Below, piece after piece: positions 32,593 through 42,809 of a stretch of DNA of 64,000 bases. The notes under the pieces are model-generated. The model made no database searches and was not told the DNA's origin. It saw only the letters and a list, made by a program, of their open reading frames with translations. Source of the stretch: Streptomyces spiroverticillatus (GTDB lineage: Bacteria; Actinomycetota; Actinomycetes; Streptomycetales; Streptomycetaceae); assembly GCA_014650415.1 (NCBI GenBank), contig BMUX01000001.1:707266-771265 (forward strand). The letters run 5' to 3'. The translations under genes were made by a program, and so were the position numbers. The number at the start of each line of letters is the position of its first letter. Position 1 is the first letter of the stretch.

Positions 32593-34230
32593 CTACTGGA
32601 AGAGCGAGCCCGTGACGAAGCGGAGGATCAGCTGGGGGTAGCCGGAGAGTGCGACGGCGGCGACCAGGGTGAGGACGATCGCGGTGCCGAGGGGGGCGGG
32701 GAGGCGGCGGGGGGCTCGCACCGGGTGTGGTGTCTCTCCTGTCGCCGTCGCCGGTGCTTGTTCTGGCGCCTCTTGAGGTGCTGGGCGGAAGAGGAGTGCG
32801 GTCCAGCGCAGGTAGTAGTAGAGGGCGATCACGACGTTGACGGCCATGACCACGGCCAGCCAGGCCAGGCCCGCGTCGACGGCCGACGAGAAGACGGTGA
32901 CCTTCGCGACGAGACCGATGATGCCCGGCGGAAGTCCGGCCAGGCAGAGCAGGAAGAAGCCGAGGGCGAGCGCCGCGAGGGGGCTGCGCGCGTACAGGCC
33001 GCGGTAGTCGGTGAGGCGGCCGCCCGGGTTCGTACGGGAGACCAGGGCGGCGACCGCGAAGGCGCCGAGGTTCACGACGGCGTACATGAGGGCGTACGCG
33101 ACGGTGGAGCCGATCTGGGCGTCGCTGGTGTACGCGGCGGCGGCGATCGGCACCAGGAGGTAGCCGGCCTGGCCGACGGAGGACCAGGCGAGGAGGCGCA
33201 CCGCGCTGTGCGCACGGGTGGCGTTCTGGCGCAGGGCGGCGACGTTGCCGACGGTCATGGTGAGTGCGGCCAGGACGGCGAGTGCCGGGCCCCAGACGTC
33301 GGCGTACGACGGGAACGCCACGACGGTGACCAGGATGAGGCCGGAGAAACCGACCGCCTTTCCGGTGACGGAGAGGTAGGCGGCGACCGGGAGGGGTGCG
33401 CCGACGTAGGTGTCGGGCACCCAGAAGTGGAAGGGCGCGGCGGCCGTCTTGAAGGCGAAGCCGACGAGGGTGAGGGCGACGCCCGCCTGGGCGAGGGTGT
33501 CCAGTTGGGCGGGGACGTTGTCGAGGCGGGTGGCGATCTCGGTGAGGTGCAGGCTGCCGGTCGCGGCGTACACGAAGCTGACGCCCAGGAGCATCACGGC
33601 GGTCGCGGTCACGGAGGACAGGAAGAACTTCAGGGCCGCTTCGGAGGAGCGCTTGTCGCCGCGGCGCAGGCCGACGAGGGCGAAGGCGGGCAGCGAGGCG
33701 ACTTCGAGGGCGACGACGAGGGTGGCGAGGTCGCGGGCGGCCGGGAGAAGGGTCGCTCCGGCGGCGGACGACAGCAGCAGGAACCAGTACTCGCCCGCGG
33801 GGAGGTTCTTGTCGTCCTTGGCGAGGGTGAGGGACAGGAGCGCTGTCACCAGGGCGCCGACGAGGACCAGTGCCTGGATGACCAGGGCGAACTGGTCGGC
33901 GGTGTAGCTGCACACCGTGGTGTCGCCGACCAGGCAGAAGGTCCTGTGGCCGGCGCCGCGCAGGGGCAGCAGGGCGGCCAGGGCCACGACGAGGCCGAGG
34001 ACCGCGCCGAGGCCCAGGAGGTGCTTGCGTCCCTCTCGTACGAAGAGGTCGGCGACCAGGATCAGGAGCGCGGCGACGGCGGCCACGACGGGCGGGGCGA
34101 TGGCGAGCCAGTCGACGGACTGGACGAGGCTCGCGGCGGGGGCCGCTGCGTGCACGAGGTCGGTGGCCTGTGCGGTCTGGGTCGGGGTGGCCTGCGCGGC
34201 CAGGGTCACGGCTTCGGTGGCCACGGTCAC
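32593..34230 (-). CDS. nuoN: NADH-quinone oxidoreductase subunit N
   Basis: 545 residues from a GTG at 34230 whose GTGA overlaps the nuoM stop and which has GGAGGC upstream; a longer frame runs antisense over nuoM. Antiporter-like membrane subunit with about fourteen helices and the proton-channel motifs EVASLPAFALVGL, AAAPFHFWVPDTYVGAP and AWSSVGQAGYLL. It ends the cluster. Confidence 0.95.
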   Translation of the reverse strand: MTVATEAVTLAAQATPTQTAQATDLVHAAAPAASLVQSVDWLAIAPPVVAAVAALLILVADLFVREGRKHLLGLGAVLGLVVALAALLPLRGAGHRTFCLVGDTTVCSYTADQFALVIQALVLVGALVTALLSLTLAKDDKNLPAGEYWFLLLSSAAGATLLPAARDLATLVVALEVASLPAFALVGLRRGDKRSSEAALKFFLSSVTATAVMLLGVSFVYAATGSLHLTEIATRLDNVPAQLDTLAQAGVALTLVGFAFKTAAAPFHFWVPDTYVGAPLPVAAYLSVTGKAVGFSGLILVTVVAFPSYADVWGPALAVLAALTMTVGNVAALRQNATRAHSAVRLLAWSSVGQAGYLLVPIAAAAYTSDAQIGSTVAYALMYAVVNLGAFAVAALVSRTNPGGRLTDYRGLYARSPLAALALGFFLLCLAGLPPGIIGLVAKVTVFSSAVDAGLAWLAVVMAVNVVIALYYYLRWTALLFRPAPQEAPEQAPATATGETPHPVRAPRRLPAPLGTAIVLTLVAAVALSGYPQLILRFVTGSLFQ

Positions 34231-35801
34231 GACTTGCCTCCTGCGAGGAGCTTCTGGACGGCCGGGTCGGTCAGGCCGAGGAGGACTGCGGGCCAGAGGC
34301 CGGCGAGGACGGTGAGGGCGACGAGCGGGGTCCAGGAGGCGTATTCGTATCCCTGGACGTCGGCGATCGCCCGGGTCTCCTCGCGCCGCTCCCCCATGCA
34401 GACGCGGCGGACGACGATCAGGAGGTACGCGGCGGTGAGCAGCGTGCCGAGACCGGCGAGGGCCATGAAGGTGAGGAAGGCGGGGCGGCTGAGGCCCTCG
34501 GCGGGGTCGAAGGCGCCGAACATCGTGAGCATCTCGCCCCAGAACCCGGCGAGTCCGGGCAGGCCGAGGGAGGCGACGGCGCCGAAGGCGAGGAGGGCGC
34601 CGAGGCGGGGGGCGCGGCCGTAGAGGGCGGCGCCGGTGCCTTGGGCGAGGGTGTCGAGGTCGGCGGTGCCGTAGCGGTCCTTGAGGGCGCCGACCAGGAA
34701 GAAGAGCAGGCCGGTGATGAGGCCGTGGGCGATGTTGGCGAAGAGCGCGCCGTTGACTCCGGTGGGGGTCATGGAGGCGATGCCGAGGAGGACGAAGCCC
34801 ATGTGGCCCACCGAGGAGTACGCGATGAGGCGCTTCAGGTCGCCCTTGTTGCCCTTGCGGGCCAGGGAGAGGCAGGCGAGGGATCCGTAGAGGATGCCGA
34901 CGACGGCGAGGGCGGCCAGGTACGGCGCGAACGTGTGCATGCCCTCGGGCGCGATCGGCAGCGCGATGCGGACGAAGCCGTACGTGCCCATCTTGAGCAG
35001 TACGCCGGCCAGCAGGACCGAGCCCACGGTCGGGGCGGCGGTGTGGGCGTCCGGGAGCCAGCTGTGCAGGGGCCACATCGGGGTCTTCACGGCGAGGCCG
35101 ACCGCGATGGCCAGAACTGCCGTGACCTGCACGGATGTTGTCAGGCCACGGCCGTTGTCAGTGGCGAGTGCCACCATGTCGAATGTGCCGGATTTCAGGC
35201 CGATGAGGAGGAGGCCGAGCAGCATCACGACGGAGCCGAGCAGGGTGTAGAGGATGAACTTCCAGGCCGCTTGGGTGCGTTGGGCTCCGCCCCAGCGCGC
35301 GATCAGGAAGTACATCGGGATGAGGACCATCTCGAAGGCGAGGAAGAACAGGATCAGGTCGAGGACGACGAAGGTGGCGAGGGTGCCGGTCTCCAGGACG
35401 AGGAGGAGTGCGACGAAGGCCTTGGGCGACGGGCCCTTGGGCATTTTGAAGTAGCTGTAGAGCGCGCAGAGGAAGGTCAGGAGCGCGGTCAGGAGAAGAA
35501 GGGGGAGCGAGATGCCGTCGATGCCGAGATGGATGCGGACGTCGAGCGCCTGGATCCAGCTGATGTCGGTGCTGGCCTGCATCTTCGCGGGGTGGTCGCG
35601 GTCGAAGCCGAGCCCGAGGACGATCGCGGCGATGAGGACGGCGCCGGTGACGACGACGCCGTGGCGGAGCACGGCCTGGTCCGGGGACTTTCCCTTCAGT
35701 CCGGGCGGGGCCGGGAGGAGAGCGGCGACGGCGCCGATGAGCGGGCCGACGACGATCAATGCGAGAAGGAACTGCATCACGGATTCGCTGATATCGATCA
35801 T
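34227..35801 (-). CDS. nuoM: NADH-quinone oxidoreductase subunit M
   Basis: 524 residues, ATG at 35801, three bases after the nuoL stop. Antiporter-like subunit with FEMVLIPMYFLI, AVKTPMWPLHSWLPDAHTAAP and IAYSSVGHMGFVLLGI, which carry the key glutamate and lysines of the proton channel. About fourteen membrane helices. Confidence 0.96.
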   Translation of the reverse strand: MIDISESVMQFLLALIVVGPLIGAVAALLPAPPGLKGKSPDQAVLRHGVVVTGAVLIAAIVLGLGFDRDHPAKMQASTDISWIQALDVRIHLGIDGISLPLLLLTALLTFLCALYSYFKMPKGPSPKAFVALLLVLETGTLATFVVLDLILFFLAFEMVLIPMYFLIARWGGAQRTQAAWKFILYTLLGSVVMLLGLLLIGLKSGTFDMVALATDNGRGLTTSVQVTAVLAIAVGLAVKTPMWPLHSWLPDAHTAAPTVGSVLLAGVLLKMGTYGFVRIALPIAPEGMHTFAPYLAALAVVGILYGSLACLSLARKGNKGDLKRLIAYSSVGHMGFVLLGIASMTPTGVNGALFANIAHGLITGLLFFLVGALKDRYGTADLDTLAQGTGAALYGRAPRLGALLAFGAVASLGLPGLAGFWGEMLTMFGAFDPAEGLSRPAFLTFMALAGLGTLLTAAYLLIVVRRVCMGERREETRAIADVQGYEYASWTPLVALTVLAGLWPAVLLGLTDPAVQKLLAGGKS

Positions 35802-35804
35802 GGC

Positions 35805-37802
35805 TCACGCTCCGACGGCGGCGACGAGGACGGCGGCGATCGCCAGGACGACGGAACCGGCGAGCAGGGCGGCCAGGTAGGTCTGGACGTTGCCGGTCTG
35901 GGCGCGGCGGACGGCGATGCCGAGCCAGCGCGGGAGGGTTCCGGCGGCGCGGACGTAGGTGTCGACGACCTCGCGGTCGAGGAACCGGACCAGCTCGGCG
36001 GCTCCCTTGACGGGGCGGACGAAGAGGGCGGCGTAGAGGGCGTCCAGGTGGAAGCCGGTGGCCGCGTGGCGGTGCAGGGGGCCCAGGAGGAGGCGGCCGG
36101 GGTCGCCGGGGTCGGGGGCGGAGGCGATGTCGCCGTAGGCCGCCTGGTGGGTGGCGATGGCCTCTTCCTCGGAGGTGGCGGGGTCTGCGTCCGGGTGGGC
36201 GGCGACCGCGCCGAGGGGGATGTTGGTGCCCGCCTTGTAGCGCAGGGCGCGCCAGGAGGCGTACGTCATGATCCCGCCGACGAGCGCGACGCCGGTGCCG
36301 AGGACGGCGGTGGTGACGGACGGGGTGAGGGAGGTGACGTCGAACCAGCCCGCGAGTTGGCCGACGGCGAGACCGAGGGCGAGGGAGGGGACGGCGAGGA
36401 CCCAGAGGACGGCGCTCATGGCGAGCGGCTGCTTCCCGTGATCCGGGGCGGCGGGACCGCGGCCGCGGAAGGCGAGGAGCCAGAGGCGGGTGGCGTAGGC
36501 GGCGGTGAGGAGGGCGGTGAGGAGACCGGCGATCAGGACGATCCAGCCCGCGCCCGAGGGGCTGGTGGCGGAGTCGCCGAGGGCGGTGTGCTCGGCGGCG
36601 ACCAGGACGGCTTCCTTGGAGAAGAAGCCGGCGAACGGGGGGATGGCGGCGAGCGCGAGGAGCGCGATCGTCATCGTCCAGTAGGCGTCCGGGATGCGCT
36701 TGGGGAGGTCGCCCATGCGGGACATGGCGGCCAGGGAGTTGGTGCCGGCGGCGTGGATGATCACGCCGGCGCCGAGGAAGAGGAGCGCCTTGAAGGCGCC
36801 GTGCGAGAGGAGGTGGAAGACGGCGGCACCGCGGTCGCCGACGGCGAGGGCGCCGGTCATGTAGCCGAGCTGGCCGATCGTCGAGTACGCGAGGACGCGC
36901 TTGATGTCGTCCTGGGCGAGCGCGGCGAGGGCCGAGCCGACCATCGTGACGGCGGCCATCACGGCGAGGACGGTCATGGCGGCGGCGGAGGCCGCGAAGA
37001 CGGGCAGGAGGCGGGCGACGAAGTAGACGCCGGCGGCGACCATCGTCGCGGCGTGGATCAGCGCGGAGACGGGGGTCGGGCCCGCCATCGCGTCCGGGAG
37101 CCAGGTGTGCAGCGGGAACTGGGCGGACTTGCCCGCGACGCCCGCGACGAGGAGGAGGGCGATCAGGGTGGGGTGGTCGAGGCCGCCGGTGGCGACGGCT
37201 TCGAGGATGCCGGTGATGCGGAAGGTGCCCGCGTCGGCGGCCAGCGCGAACAGGCCGAAGAGGAAGGGGACGTCGCCGAGCTTGGTGACCAGGAAGGCCT
37301 TGAGGGAGGCGGCGCGGGCTTCGGGCGTCTCCCAGTAGTGGCCGACCAGGAAGTACGAGCAGATGCCCATGATCTCCCAGCCGACCAGCAGCACCATCAG
37401 ATCGCCGGAGTAGACGACGACCAGCATCGCGGAGGTGAAGAGGGAGACGAGAGCGGCGTACGAGGCGTAGCGCGGGTCGTCGCGCAGATAGGCCGTCGAG
37501 TAGACCTGGACGCAGGTCGCGACGACGGTCACCAGGACGGCGACCAGGGCGGCGAAGCCGTCGATGTGCAGGGCCAGGTCGATCGGCACCGAGCCGGTCG
37601 GGGTGAGGCGGGTGGCGGCGTCGATGGACTTCCCGCCGCCCTGGTGCACGGCGACGGTGATCGCCAGCGCGAGGGCGGCGACGGTCGGCAGGATCGCCAG
37701 GGGGCGGACGAAGCCGGGGGCGGTGCGGCCGAGGAGGAGGCCGGCGACCGCGCCGAGGAACGGGAGGAGGGGGACGAGGACGGCGAGGGTCGTGGTGGTC
37801 AC
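35805..37802 (-). CDS. nuoL: NADH-quinone oxidoreductase subunit L
   Basis: 665 residues from a GTG at 37802 overlapping the nuoK stop (GTGA). The largest antiporter-like subunit; it has [43 protein letters not shown] and a C-terminal lateral extension (about 530-665, ending in a final membrane helix) that runs along the arm. Cys-free proton pump part of complex I. Confidence 0.97.
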   Translation of the reverse strand: MTTTTLAVLVPLLPFLGAVAGLLLGRTAPGFVRPLAILPTVAALALAITVAVHQGGGKSIDAATRLTPTGSVPIDLALHIDGFAALVAVLVTVVATCVQVYSTAYLRDDPRYASYAALVSLFTSAMLVVVYSGDLMVLLVGWEIMGICSYFLVGHYWETPEARAASLKAFLVTKLGDVPFLFGLFALAADAGTFRITGILEAVATGGLDHPTLIALLLVAGVAGKSAQFPLHTWLPDAMAGPTPVSALIHAATMVAAGVYFVARLLPVFAASAAAMTVLAVMAAVTMVGSALAALAQDDIKRVLAYSTIGQLGYMTGALAVGDRGAAVFHLLSHGAFKALLFLGAGVIIHAAGTNSLAAMSRMGDLPKRIPDAYWTMTIALLALAAIPPFAGFFSKEAVLVAAEHTALGDSATSPSGAGWIVLIAGLLTALLTAAYATRLWLLAFRGRGPAAPDHGKQPLAMSAVLWVLAVPSLALGLAVGQLAGWFDVTSLTPSVTTAVLGTGVALVGGIMTYASWRALRYKAGTNIPLGAVAAHPDADPATSEEEAIATHQAAYGDIASAPDPGDPGRLLLGPLHRHAATGFHLDALYAALFVRPVKGAAELVRFLDREVVDTYVRAAGTLPRWLGIAVRRAQTGNVQTYLAALLAGSVVLAIAAVLVAAVGA

Positions 37803-38188
37803 GCGGCGGCCTCCGCTGCCTTCGGGGCCGGGGAGTCGGGGGCTGCGTCCTCGTCGGCGTCGGTGGGGTCGTCGTCCGCTGCGGCCTCGGCGGTGTCGCG
37901 GAGTTTGTCGACGTCGGAGGTGCCGCGGTTGCGGTGGACCATCAGGACGATCGCCAGGCCGATGCCGATCTCGGCGGCGGCGACGGCGATGGTGAAGAGC
38001 GTGAGGGCCTGGCCGGCGTGCAGGGCGTCGCGGAGCCAGACGTCGAAGGCGACCAGGTTGAGGTTGACGGCGTTGAGCATCAGCTCGACGGACATCAGGA
38101 CCAGGATCGCGTTGCGGCGGGCGAGAACTCCGTAGAGGCCGACGCAGAAGAGGAGGGCGGCGAGGACGGCCGGGTAGGCGAGGTGCAT
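37799..38188 (-). CDS. nuoK: NADH-quinone oxidoreductase subunit K
   Basis: 129 residues, ATG at 38188 sharing one base with the nuoJ stop, with AAGGAG upstream. Three helices with the conserved glutamates in [15 protein letters not shown] and [14 protein letters not shown]. The normal length is about 100 residues; here an acidic tail from residue about 90 ([20 protein letters not shown]) adds roughly 30. Confidence 0.95.
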   Translation of the reverse strand: MHLAYPAVLAALLFCVGLYGVLARRNAILVLMSVELMLNAVNLNLVAFDVWLRDALHAGQALTLFTIAVAAAEIGIGLAIVLMVHRNRGTSDVDKLRDTAEAAADDDPTDADEDAAPDSPAPKAAEAAA

Positions 38189-38820
38189 CAGCGCTGCTCC
38201 TTCTTCGGTCCGGTCGTCGGCTTCTTCGGTGCGGTCGTCGTCAGGGCTTCGGCTTCGGCCGCGGCCTTGTTCTTGCGGGAGAGGACGATCGCGCCGACCA
38301 GGGCGGCCAGGAGCAGGACCGAGAGGGCCTCGAAGGGCAGCACCCAGTGCTGGAAGAGGATCTCGCCGGTCACCTTGGTGGCTCCCTGGACGGGTCCGTC
38401 GAGGTCGATCCAGGTCGTACGGAACGCGTCGACGACCACCCAGACCAGGGCGGCGGCCGCGGCGACGGCCACCGCGAGGGCGACCGGGCGGTTGCCGGAG
38501 TCGGCGTCCGGGGAGCGGCCGATGGGGGCCTTGGTGAGCATGAGGCCGAAGAGGAGGAGGACGACGACCGAGCCGACGTAGATCAGGACCTGGACCCAGG
38601 CGATGAACTCGGCGGTCAGGAGCAGGTACTCGACGGCGAGGCCGCCGAGGGCGACGACCAGCCAGAGCGCGGCGTGCACGAGCTGCTTGGTGGTGACCGT
38701 GACGACGGCCGCGCCGAGGGTGACCAGGCCGACCAGGAGGAAGGCGATCTCGACGCCGGTCGGGGAGAGGAAGCCGGGGCCCGTGGCGGCGAGGGTGGTC
38801 AGGGTGCTCGTCGTGATCAC
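38188..38820 (-). CDS. nuoJ: NADH-quinone oxidoreductase subunit J
   Basis: 210 residues, GTG at 38820 in a GTGA overlap with the nuoI stop. Five membrane helices, with [24 protein letters not shown] matching the TM3 pi-bulge region. A basic Lys-rich end ([12 protein letters not shown]). It couples NuoH to the antiporter arm. Confidence 0.94.
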   Translation of the reverse strand: MITTSTLTTLAATGPGFLSPTGVEIAFLLVGLVTLGAAVVTVTTKQLVHAALWLVVALGGLAVEYLLLTAEFIAWVQVLIYVGSVVVLLLFGLMLTKAPIGRSPDADSGNRPVALAVAVAAAAALVWVVVDAFRTTWIDLDGPVQGATKVTGEILFQHWVLPFEALSVLLLAALVGAIVLSRKNKAAAEAEALTTTAPKKPTTGPKKEQR

Positions 38821-39431
38821 GCCGGGCCCTCCTGTTCCGTACGGTCCTGCTGGGTGGCCTCCGCCTGCTGTGCGGCCTCCGCCTGCTGGGTGGCCTCCGC
38901 CTGCTGGGTGGCGGCGAGTTTGTCGGCGGCCTTGCGGGCGGCGGCGATCTCCTTGGGTTCCTCGGCACCGGGGTCGAGGGCGGGCGGTTCGGGGACGGTC
39001 CACATCCACTCGCGGAGCTTGTCGCGCTCGTGGGTGAGTTCGTGGATGTCGGTCTCCGCGTACTCGAACTCCGGCGACCAGAAGAGGGCGTCGAAGGGGC
39101 ACACCTCGATGCAGATCCCGCAGTACATGCAGAGCGAGAAGTCGATGGCGAAGCGGTCGAGGACGTTCCGGCTGCGTTCGCGGCCGCCGGGGGCGGCGGG
39201 CGGCACCGTCTCCTTGTGGGAGTCGATGTAGATGCACCAGTCGGGGCACTCGCGCGCGCACAGCATGCACACGGTGCAGTTCTCCTCGAAGAGGCCGATC
39301 ACGCCGCGCGTGCGGGGCGGGAGTTCGGGCTGCTTCTCGGGGTACTGCGCGGTGACGGTCTTCTTCGTCATCGTGCGGAGGGTGACGGCGAGGCCCTTGG
39401 CGAGGCCGCTCCCGGGGATGGGGGGTGCCAT
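38817..39431 (-). CDS. nuoI: NADH-quinone oxidoreductase subunit I, ferredoxin-type
   Basis: 204 residues, ATG at 39431 two bases past the nuoH stop. It has two 4Fe-4S motifs, [12 protein letters not shown] (52-63) and [12 protein letters not shown] (about 99-110), which hold clusters N6a and N6b. After about residue 165 comes a Gln/Ala tail made of four TQQAEA-like units, encoded by an 18-bp tandem repeat. Confidence 0.96.
   Translation of the reverse strand: MAPPIPGSGLAKGLAVTLRTMTKKTVTAQYPEKQPELPPRTRGVIGLFEENCTVCMLCARECPDWCIYIDSHKETVPPAAPGGRERSRNVLDRFAIDFSLCMYCGICIEVCPFDALFWSPEFEYAETDIHELTHERDKLREWMWTVPEPPALDPGAEEPKEIAAARKAADKLAATQQAEATQQAEAAQQAEATQQDRTEQEGPA
38837..38915 (-). repeat. 18-bp tandem repeat in the nuoI 3' end
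   Basis: The unit GCCTCCGCCTGCTGGGTG, read on the plus strand, occurs about four times with one variant carrying TGTGCG. It encodes ATQQAEA-like units in the C-terminal tail of NuoI. Confidence 0.75.
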
Positions 39432-39433
39432 GA

Positions 39434-40402
39434 CTACTGGATCGCCACCTTCACGATGCCGGTGAGCGCGATCTGCGCGAGTGCGAGCGGGATGAGTACG
39501 GTCCAGGACAGCTTCTGGAGCTGGTCCTCGCGGAGCCGGGGGTAGCTGACGCGGAGCCAGATGACGACGAAGGCCAGGATCGCGGTCTTCAGGAGCGTCC
39601 AGACCCAGCCGAGTCCGTCGGCGCCCCACGGGCCGTGCCAGCCGCCGAGGAAGAGGACAGTGGTCAGGCCGCAGACGATCACGATGCCCGCGTACTCGGC
39701 GAGGAGGAAGAGCGCGAAGCGCAGGCCGGTGTACTCCGTGTACGCGCCGAAGATGATCTCCGAGTCGGCGATCGGGGCGTCGAACGGAGGGCGCTGGAGC
39801 TCGGCGAGTCCGGCCGTGAAGAAGACGAACGCGCCGATCAGCTGCCAGGGCAGCCACCACCACTGCCAGGCGTCGAGGATGCCGGGCAGGGAGAGCGTCC
39901 CGGCCGCCATGGCCACCGAGGCGGCGGCCAGCAGCATGGGGAGTTCGTACGCGAGGAGCTGGGCGGCGGTGCGCAGGCCCCCGAGGAGGGAGAACTTGTT
40001 GGCCGAGGCCCAGCCCGCCATGAGCGAGCCGAGGACTCCGACGCCCATGACGGCGAGCACGTAGAAGATGCCCGCGTCGATCTGCTGGCCGACGGCGGAC
40101 TCGCTCGGGCCGATGGGGATGACGAGGAGGACCAGGAGGTACGGGAGGAGGGCGACGGCGGGGGCGAGCTGGAAGATGCGGCGGTCGGCGCCGCTGGGTA
40201 CGACGTCTTCCTTCTGCGCGAACTTCACGCCGTCGGCGACGAGCTGGGCCCAGCCGTGGAAGCCGCCGGCGTACATGGGGCCGAGGCGGCCCTGCATGTG
40301 GGCCATCACCTTGTGCTCGGTCTGGCCGACCAGGAGGGGCAGGACCAGGAAGAGCACGAAGACGAGGAGCAGGCGGAGGGCGACGTCGAGTACGTCGTTC
40401 AC
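39434..40402 (-). CDS. nuoH: NADH-quinone oxidoreductase subunit H
   Basis: 322 residues from a GTG at 40402 in a GTGA overlap with nuoC. Eight or nine helices form the floor of the quinone chamber, with [15 protein letters not shown] (E153) and [21 protein letters not shown] (two parts). The expected glutamate after PFDxP is replaced by I211 and the next by D213, while E215 and E223 remain. It directly follows nuoC where nuoD, nuoE, nuoF and nuoG normally lie. Confidence 0.95.
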   Translation of the reverse strand: MNDVLDVALRLLLVFVLFLVLPLLVGQTEHKVMAHMQGRLGPMYAGGFHGWAQLVADGVKFAQKEDVVPSGADRRIFQLAPAVALLPYLLVLLVIPIGPSESAVGQQIDAGIFYVLAVMGVGVLGSLMAGWASANKFSLLGGLRTAAQLLAYELPMLLAAASVAMAAGTLSLPGILDAWQWWWLPWQLIGAFVFFTAGLAELQRPPFDAPIADSEIIFGAYTEYTGLRFALFLLAEYAGIVIVCGLTTVLFLGGWHGPWGADGLGWVWTLLKTAILAFVVIWLRVSYPRLREDQLQKLSWTVLIPLALAQIALTGIVKVAIQ

Positions 40403-41874
40403 GCGGGATCGCCTCCGGCGGGGGTGGTGGGGGTGTCGTCTTGCGGGCCGGTCGGGTCGGCCTGGCCGTCGTCCCGGCCCCGGCCTGGTGAGCCGTCCGG
40501 CCCGGGGGCCTCTTCGTGTACGGGCTCGGGGGCCTCTTCGTGTACGGGCTCGGGGGCGGCGGAGGTGTCGAACGCCGGGCGGGCGTTGTGCCAGGGGGCG
40601 TCCGAGCTGGACGGGGCCGAGGGGGTGGCCGGGGTGGGGGTGCCGCTGCGCGGGGCTGTCCCCTCCCCGCCCCTTCCCGAAACCGGGGGCTCCGCCCCCG
40701 GGCCCCCGGGGTCGGCGGGGCCGGACGTGCTGTCCGCGCCGGGAGCGGGGGCTGCCGGGGTTCCGCCCGAGGTGCCGGGACCCGGGGCGGCGGCCTCCGC
40801 CCGACCTCCGGGTGCGGCCTGGCTCGCGGAGCCCTGGCTCGCGCTGCGGGAGCGCCGGGCCGGGGCGCCCGCTGCCGGGGCACCAGGGGCCGGAGCACCG
40901 GGGGCCGGAGCATGGGAGGCCGAGACGCCGGGGGCAGAGGTGCCCGCTGCCGGAGCATCGGCGCCCGGGGAAGTCTGCGACGCCGAACCCTCGCTCGCGC
41001 TCCGCGACCGGCGAGCCGGGGCGCCCGCTGCCGGAGCGCCCGTGGCCGAGGATGCCTGTGAGGCCGAACCCTCGCTCGCGGTGCGGGAGCGGCGGGCCGG
41101 GGAAGCGGCGGTCTCCCCCGCTGCGGGCTGGGAGGCCGAGCCCTCGGCGGCGGTGCGGGAGCGGCGCACCGGAGGGGTGGCGTCCGGTTGGGAGGCGGAG
41201 CCGTCGGAGGCGGTGCGGGTGCGGCGGGCCGGGCGGTCCGCCGCCGGGGTCGCGCCCGCCGCGCGGGCGCCTCGGGCCGGGCGGGCCGGGGCGGCCGGGA
41301 GTTGGCCCTTGAGGGGGCCCCATTCGTTGGGGTCGGGAACGCCCGGGGGGAGCATCTGGCGGCGCTTGGGGCCGCCGTGCTCCGACTCGCCGGGTTCCTT
41401 CGCTCCCGGCCAGGCCTTCGCCACGCGGGCCGCGAGGACGAAGTCCTTGCGGAGGGGGTGGCCCTCGAAGGTGTCCGGGAGGAGCAGCGGGGCCAGGTGC
41501 GGGTGGTCGGTGAAGTCGATGCCGAACATCTCGTGCGTCTCGCGCTCGTGCCAGGCCGCGCCCGCGAAGACCTCCACGGCCGTGGGCAGCACGGGGGCGG
41601 AGTGCGGGACCGTGGTGCGGAGCAGGAGGCGGCGCACCGTACGGCCTTCGAGGGAGGCGAGGTGGGCGGAGACGAGGAAGCCCGTACCGGGTTCGTCGAC
41701 CGCGCTCAGCCAGTCGAAGTAGGTGCAGGCCAGCTTGTCCCGGGCGATTTCGAGCGCGGTGATCCACGCGCCGAGGGGCACGTCGACCGTCAGCAGGTCG
41801 TACGCGCGCTCCGCGCGGGCCTCCTCGCCGAAGACCTCGGTGACGTTGTCGGGCAGACCGTCGTAGGCACTCAT
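40399..41874 (-). CDS. nuoC: NADH-quinone oxidoreductase subunit C with long repeat-bearing C-terminal extension
   Basis: 491 residues, ATG at 41874 in an ATGA overlap with nuoB. The 30-kDa domain is complete (residues 1-150) with the signature [19 protein letters not shown] and HPLRKDF. From about 195 the chain is Ala/Pro/Ser-rich. It contains five near-identical units [13 protein letters not shown] (starting at 217, 237, 261, 288 and 340) and a doubled EPVHEEAP near 442-456. No trace of NuoD follows. The tail may be a disordered linker or a binding or phosphorylation segment. Typical NuoC is about 200 residues. Confidence 0.92.
   Translation of the reverse strand: MSAYDGLPDNVTEVFGEEARAERAYDLLTVDVPLGAWITALEIARDKLACTYFDWLSAVDEPGTGFLVSAHLASLEGRTVRRLLLRTTVPHSAPVLPTAVEVFAGAAWHERETHEMFGIDFTDHPHLAPLLLPDTFEGHPLRKDFVLAARVAKAWPGAKEPGESEHGGPKRRQMLPPGVPDPNEWGPLKGQLPAAPARPARGARAAGATPAADRPARRTRTASDGSASQPDATPPVRRSRTAAEGSASQPAAGETAASPARRSRTASEGSASQASSATGAPAAGAPARRSRSASEGSASQTSPGADAPAAGTSAPGVSASHAPAPGAPAPGAPAAGAPARRSRSASQGSASQAAPGGRAEAAAPGPGTSGGTPAAPAPGADSTSGPADPGGPGAEPPVSGRGGEGTAPRSGTPTPATPSAPSSSDAPWHNARPAFDTSAAPEPVHEEAPEPVHEEAPGPDGSPGRGRDDGQADPTGPQDDTPTTPAGGDPA
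40819..41226 (-). repeat. Five-copy 13-residue repeat in NuoC
   Basis: Codons 217-229, 237-249, 261-273, 288-300 and 340-352 of nuoC encode [52 protein letters not shown] and [13 protein letters not shown]. Spacers of 7 to 39 residues are Ala/Pro/Gly-rich. Confidence 0.92.
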
Positions 41875-42809
41875 CGGGCCTCGCCTCCGGAAGCGTCGGT
41901 GGTTCCGGCACCGGAAGCCGGGGCACCGCCAGGGGCGGAGGCGGATCCCGCAGCGGGACCGGACCCCGAGACCGGGGCACCGCCCGAAGCCGGGGCGGCT
42001 CCCGTGCCGGAAGCGCTGTCCGTACCCGAAGCAGCACCCGTACCAAAGGAAGCACCCGAGCCGGACGCCGACCCGGTGGCGGGTGCGGCTCCCGCAGCCG
42101 GGGCAGTGCCGGTGCCCGTACCGGAAGCGGCACCCGTACCGCCGGCCGGCGCGGTGCCCGTACCGGAAGCGCCACCCGCGCCGGAAGCAGGTCCCGCAGC
42201 AGGTTCCTCCTCCGGAGCGGGCGTCCCCGGGGTTGGCGGTGGAGTCACCAGGGCGCTCTGCAGGGAGGAGACGGACGGGCGTGCGGGGGAGGTCCCGTAG
42301 CGGTCCGCGAGGGATTCGCGGGCGATCTTTTCCTGGAGTTTGAGGATGCCCTGGAGGAGGGCCTCGGGGCGGGGCGGGCAGCCCGGGACGTAGACGTCGA
42401 CCGGGATGATCTGGTCGACGCCCTTGGTGACGGAGTACGAGTCCCAGTAGGGGCCGCCGCAGTTGGAGCAGGCGCCGAAGGAGATGACGTACTTCGGCTC
42501 CGGCATCTGCTCGTAGAGGCGCTTGACGGCGGGGGCCATCTTGTCCGTGACCGTGCCCGAGACGACCATCAGGTCGGCCTGGCGCGGGCCCGGCGCGAAG
42601 GGGATCACACCGAGGCGGATGAAGTCGTGGCGGGCCATGGAGGCGGCGATGAACTCGATGGCGCAGCAGGCCAGGCCGAAGTTGAAGACCCAGAGGCTGT
42701 AGCGGCGGCCCCAGTTGAGGACCACCTTCATCGGTTCGGGGGCGAGCCGGGAGAGGACTCCGAGGCGCTGGGGTTCCGGGAGGAGCACGGGCTCGGGGGT
42801 CACGTCCAT
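41871..42809 (-). CDS. nuoB: NADH-quinone oxidoreductase subunit B with low-complexity tail
   Basis: 312 residues, ATG at 42809 overlapping the nuoA end by 10 bp. The N2 4Fe-4S cluster ligands are C48, C49, C114 and C144 ([25 protein letters not shown]). Residues 172-312 are an Ala/Gly/Ser/Thr/Pro extension with repeating GTGAASGT units, absent from standard NuoB (about 160-220 residues). Its partner NuoD, which would form the quinone site with it, is not encoded here. Confidence 0.95.
   Translation of the reverse strand: MDVTPEPVLLPEPQRLGVLSRLAPEPMKVVLNWGRRYSLWVFNFGLACCAIEFIAASMARHDFIRLGVIPFAPGPRQADLMVVSGTVTDKMAPAVKRLYEQMPEPKYVISFGACSNCGGPYWDSYSVTKGVDQIIPVDVYVPGCPPRPEALLQGILKLQEKIARESLADRYGTSPARPSVSSLQSALVTPPPTPGTPAPEEEPAAGPASGAGGASGTGTAPAGGTGAASGTGTGTAPAAGAAPATGSASGSGASFGTGAASGTDSASGTGAAPASGGAPVSGSGPAAGSASAPGGAPASGAGTTDASGGEAR

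Noticed and set aside
34170..38135. A 1321-codon open frame antisense to nuoK-nuoL-nuoM-nuoN
   Set aside because: Gly/Glu/Arg-rich low-complexity product opposite highly conserved membrane proteins; a shadow.
40399..41226. NuoC tail as a degraded fused NuoD
   Set aside because: No NuoD motifs (such as the histidine-rich or RPGG-like stretches) are visible; the tail is pure low-complexity repeat.
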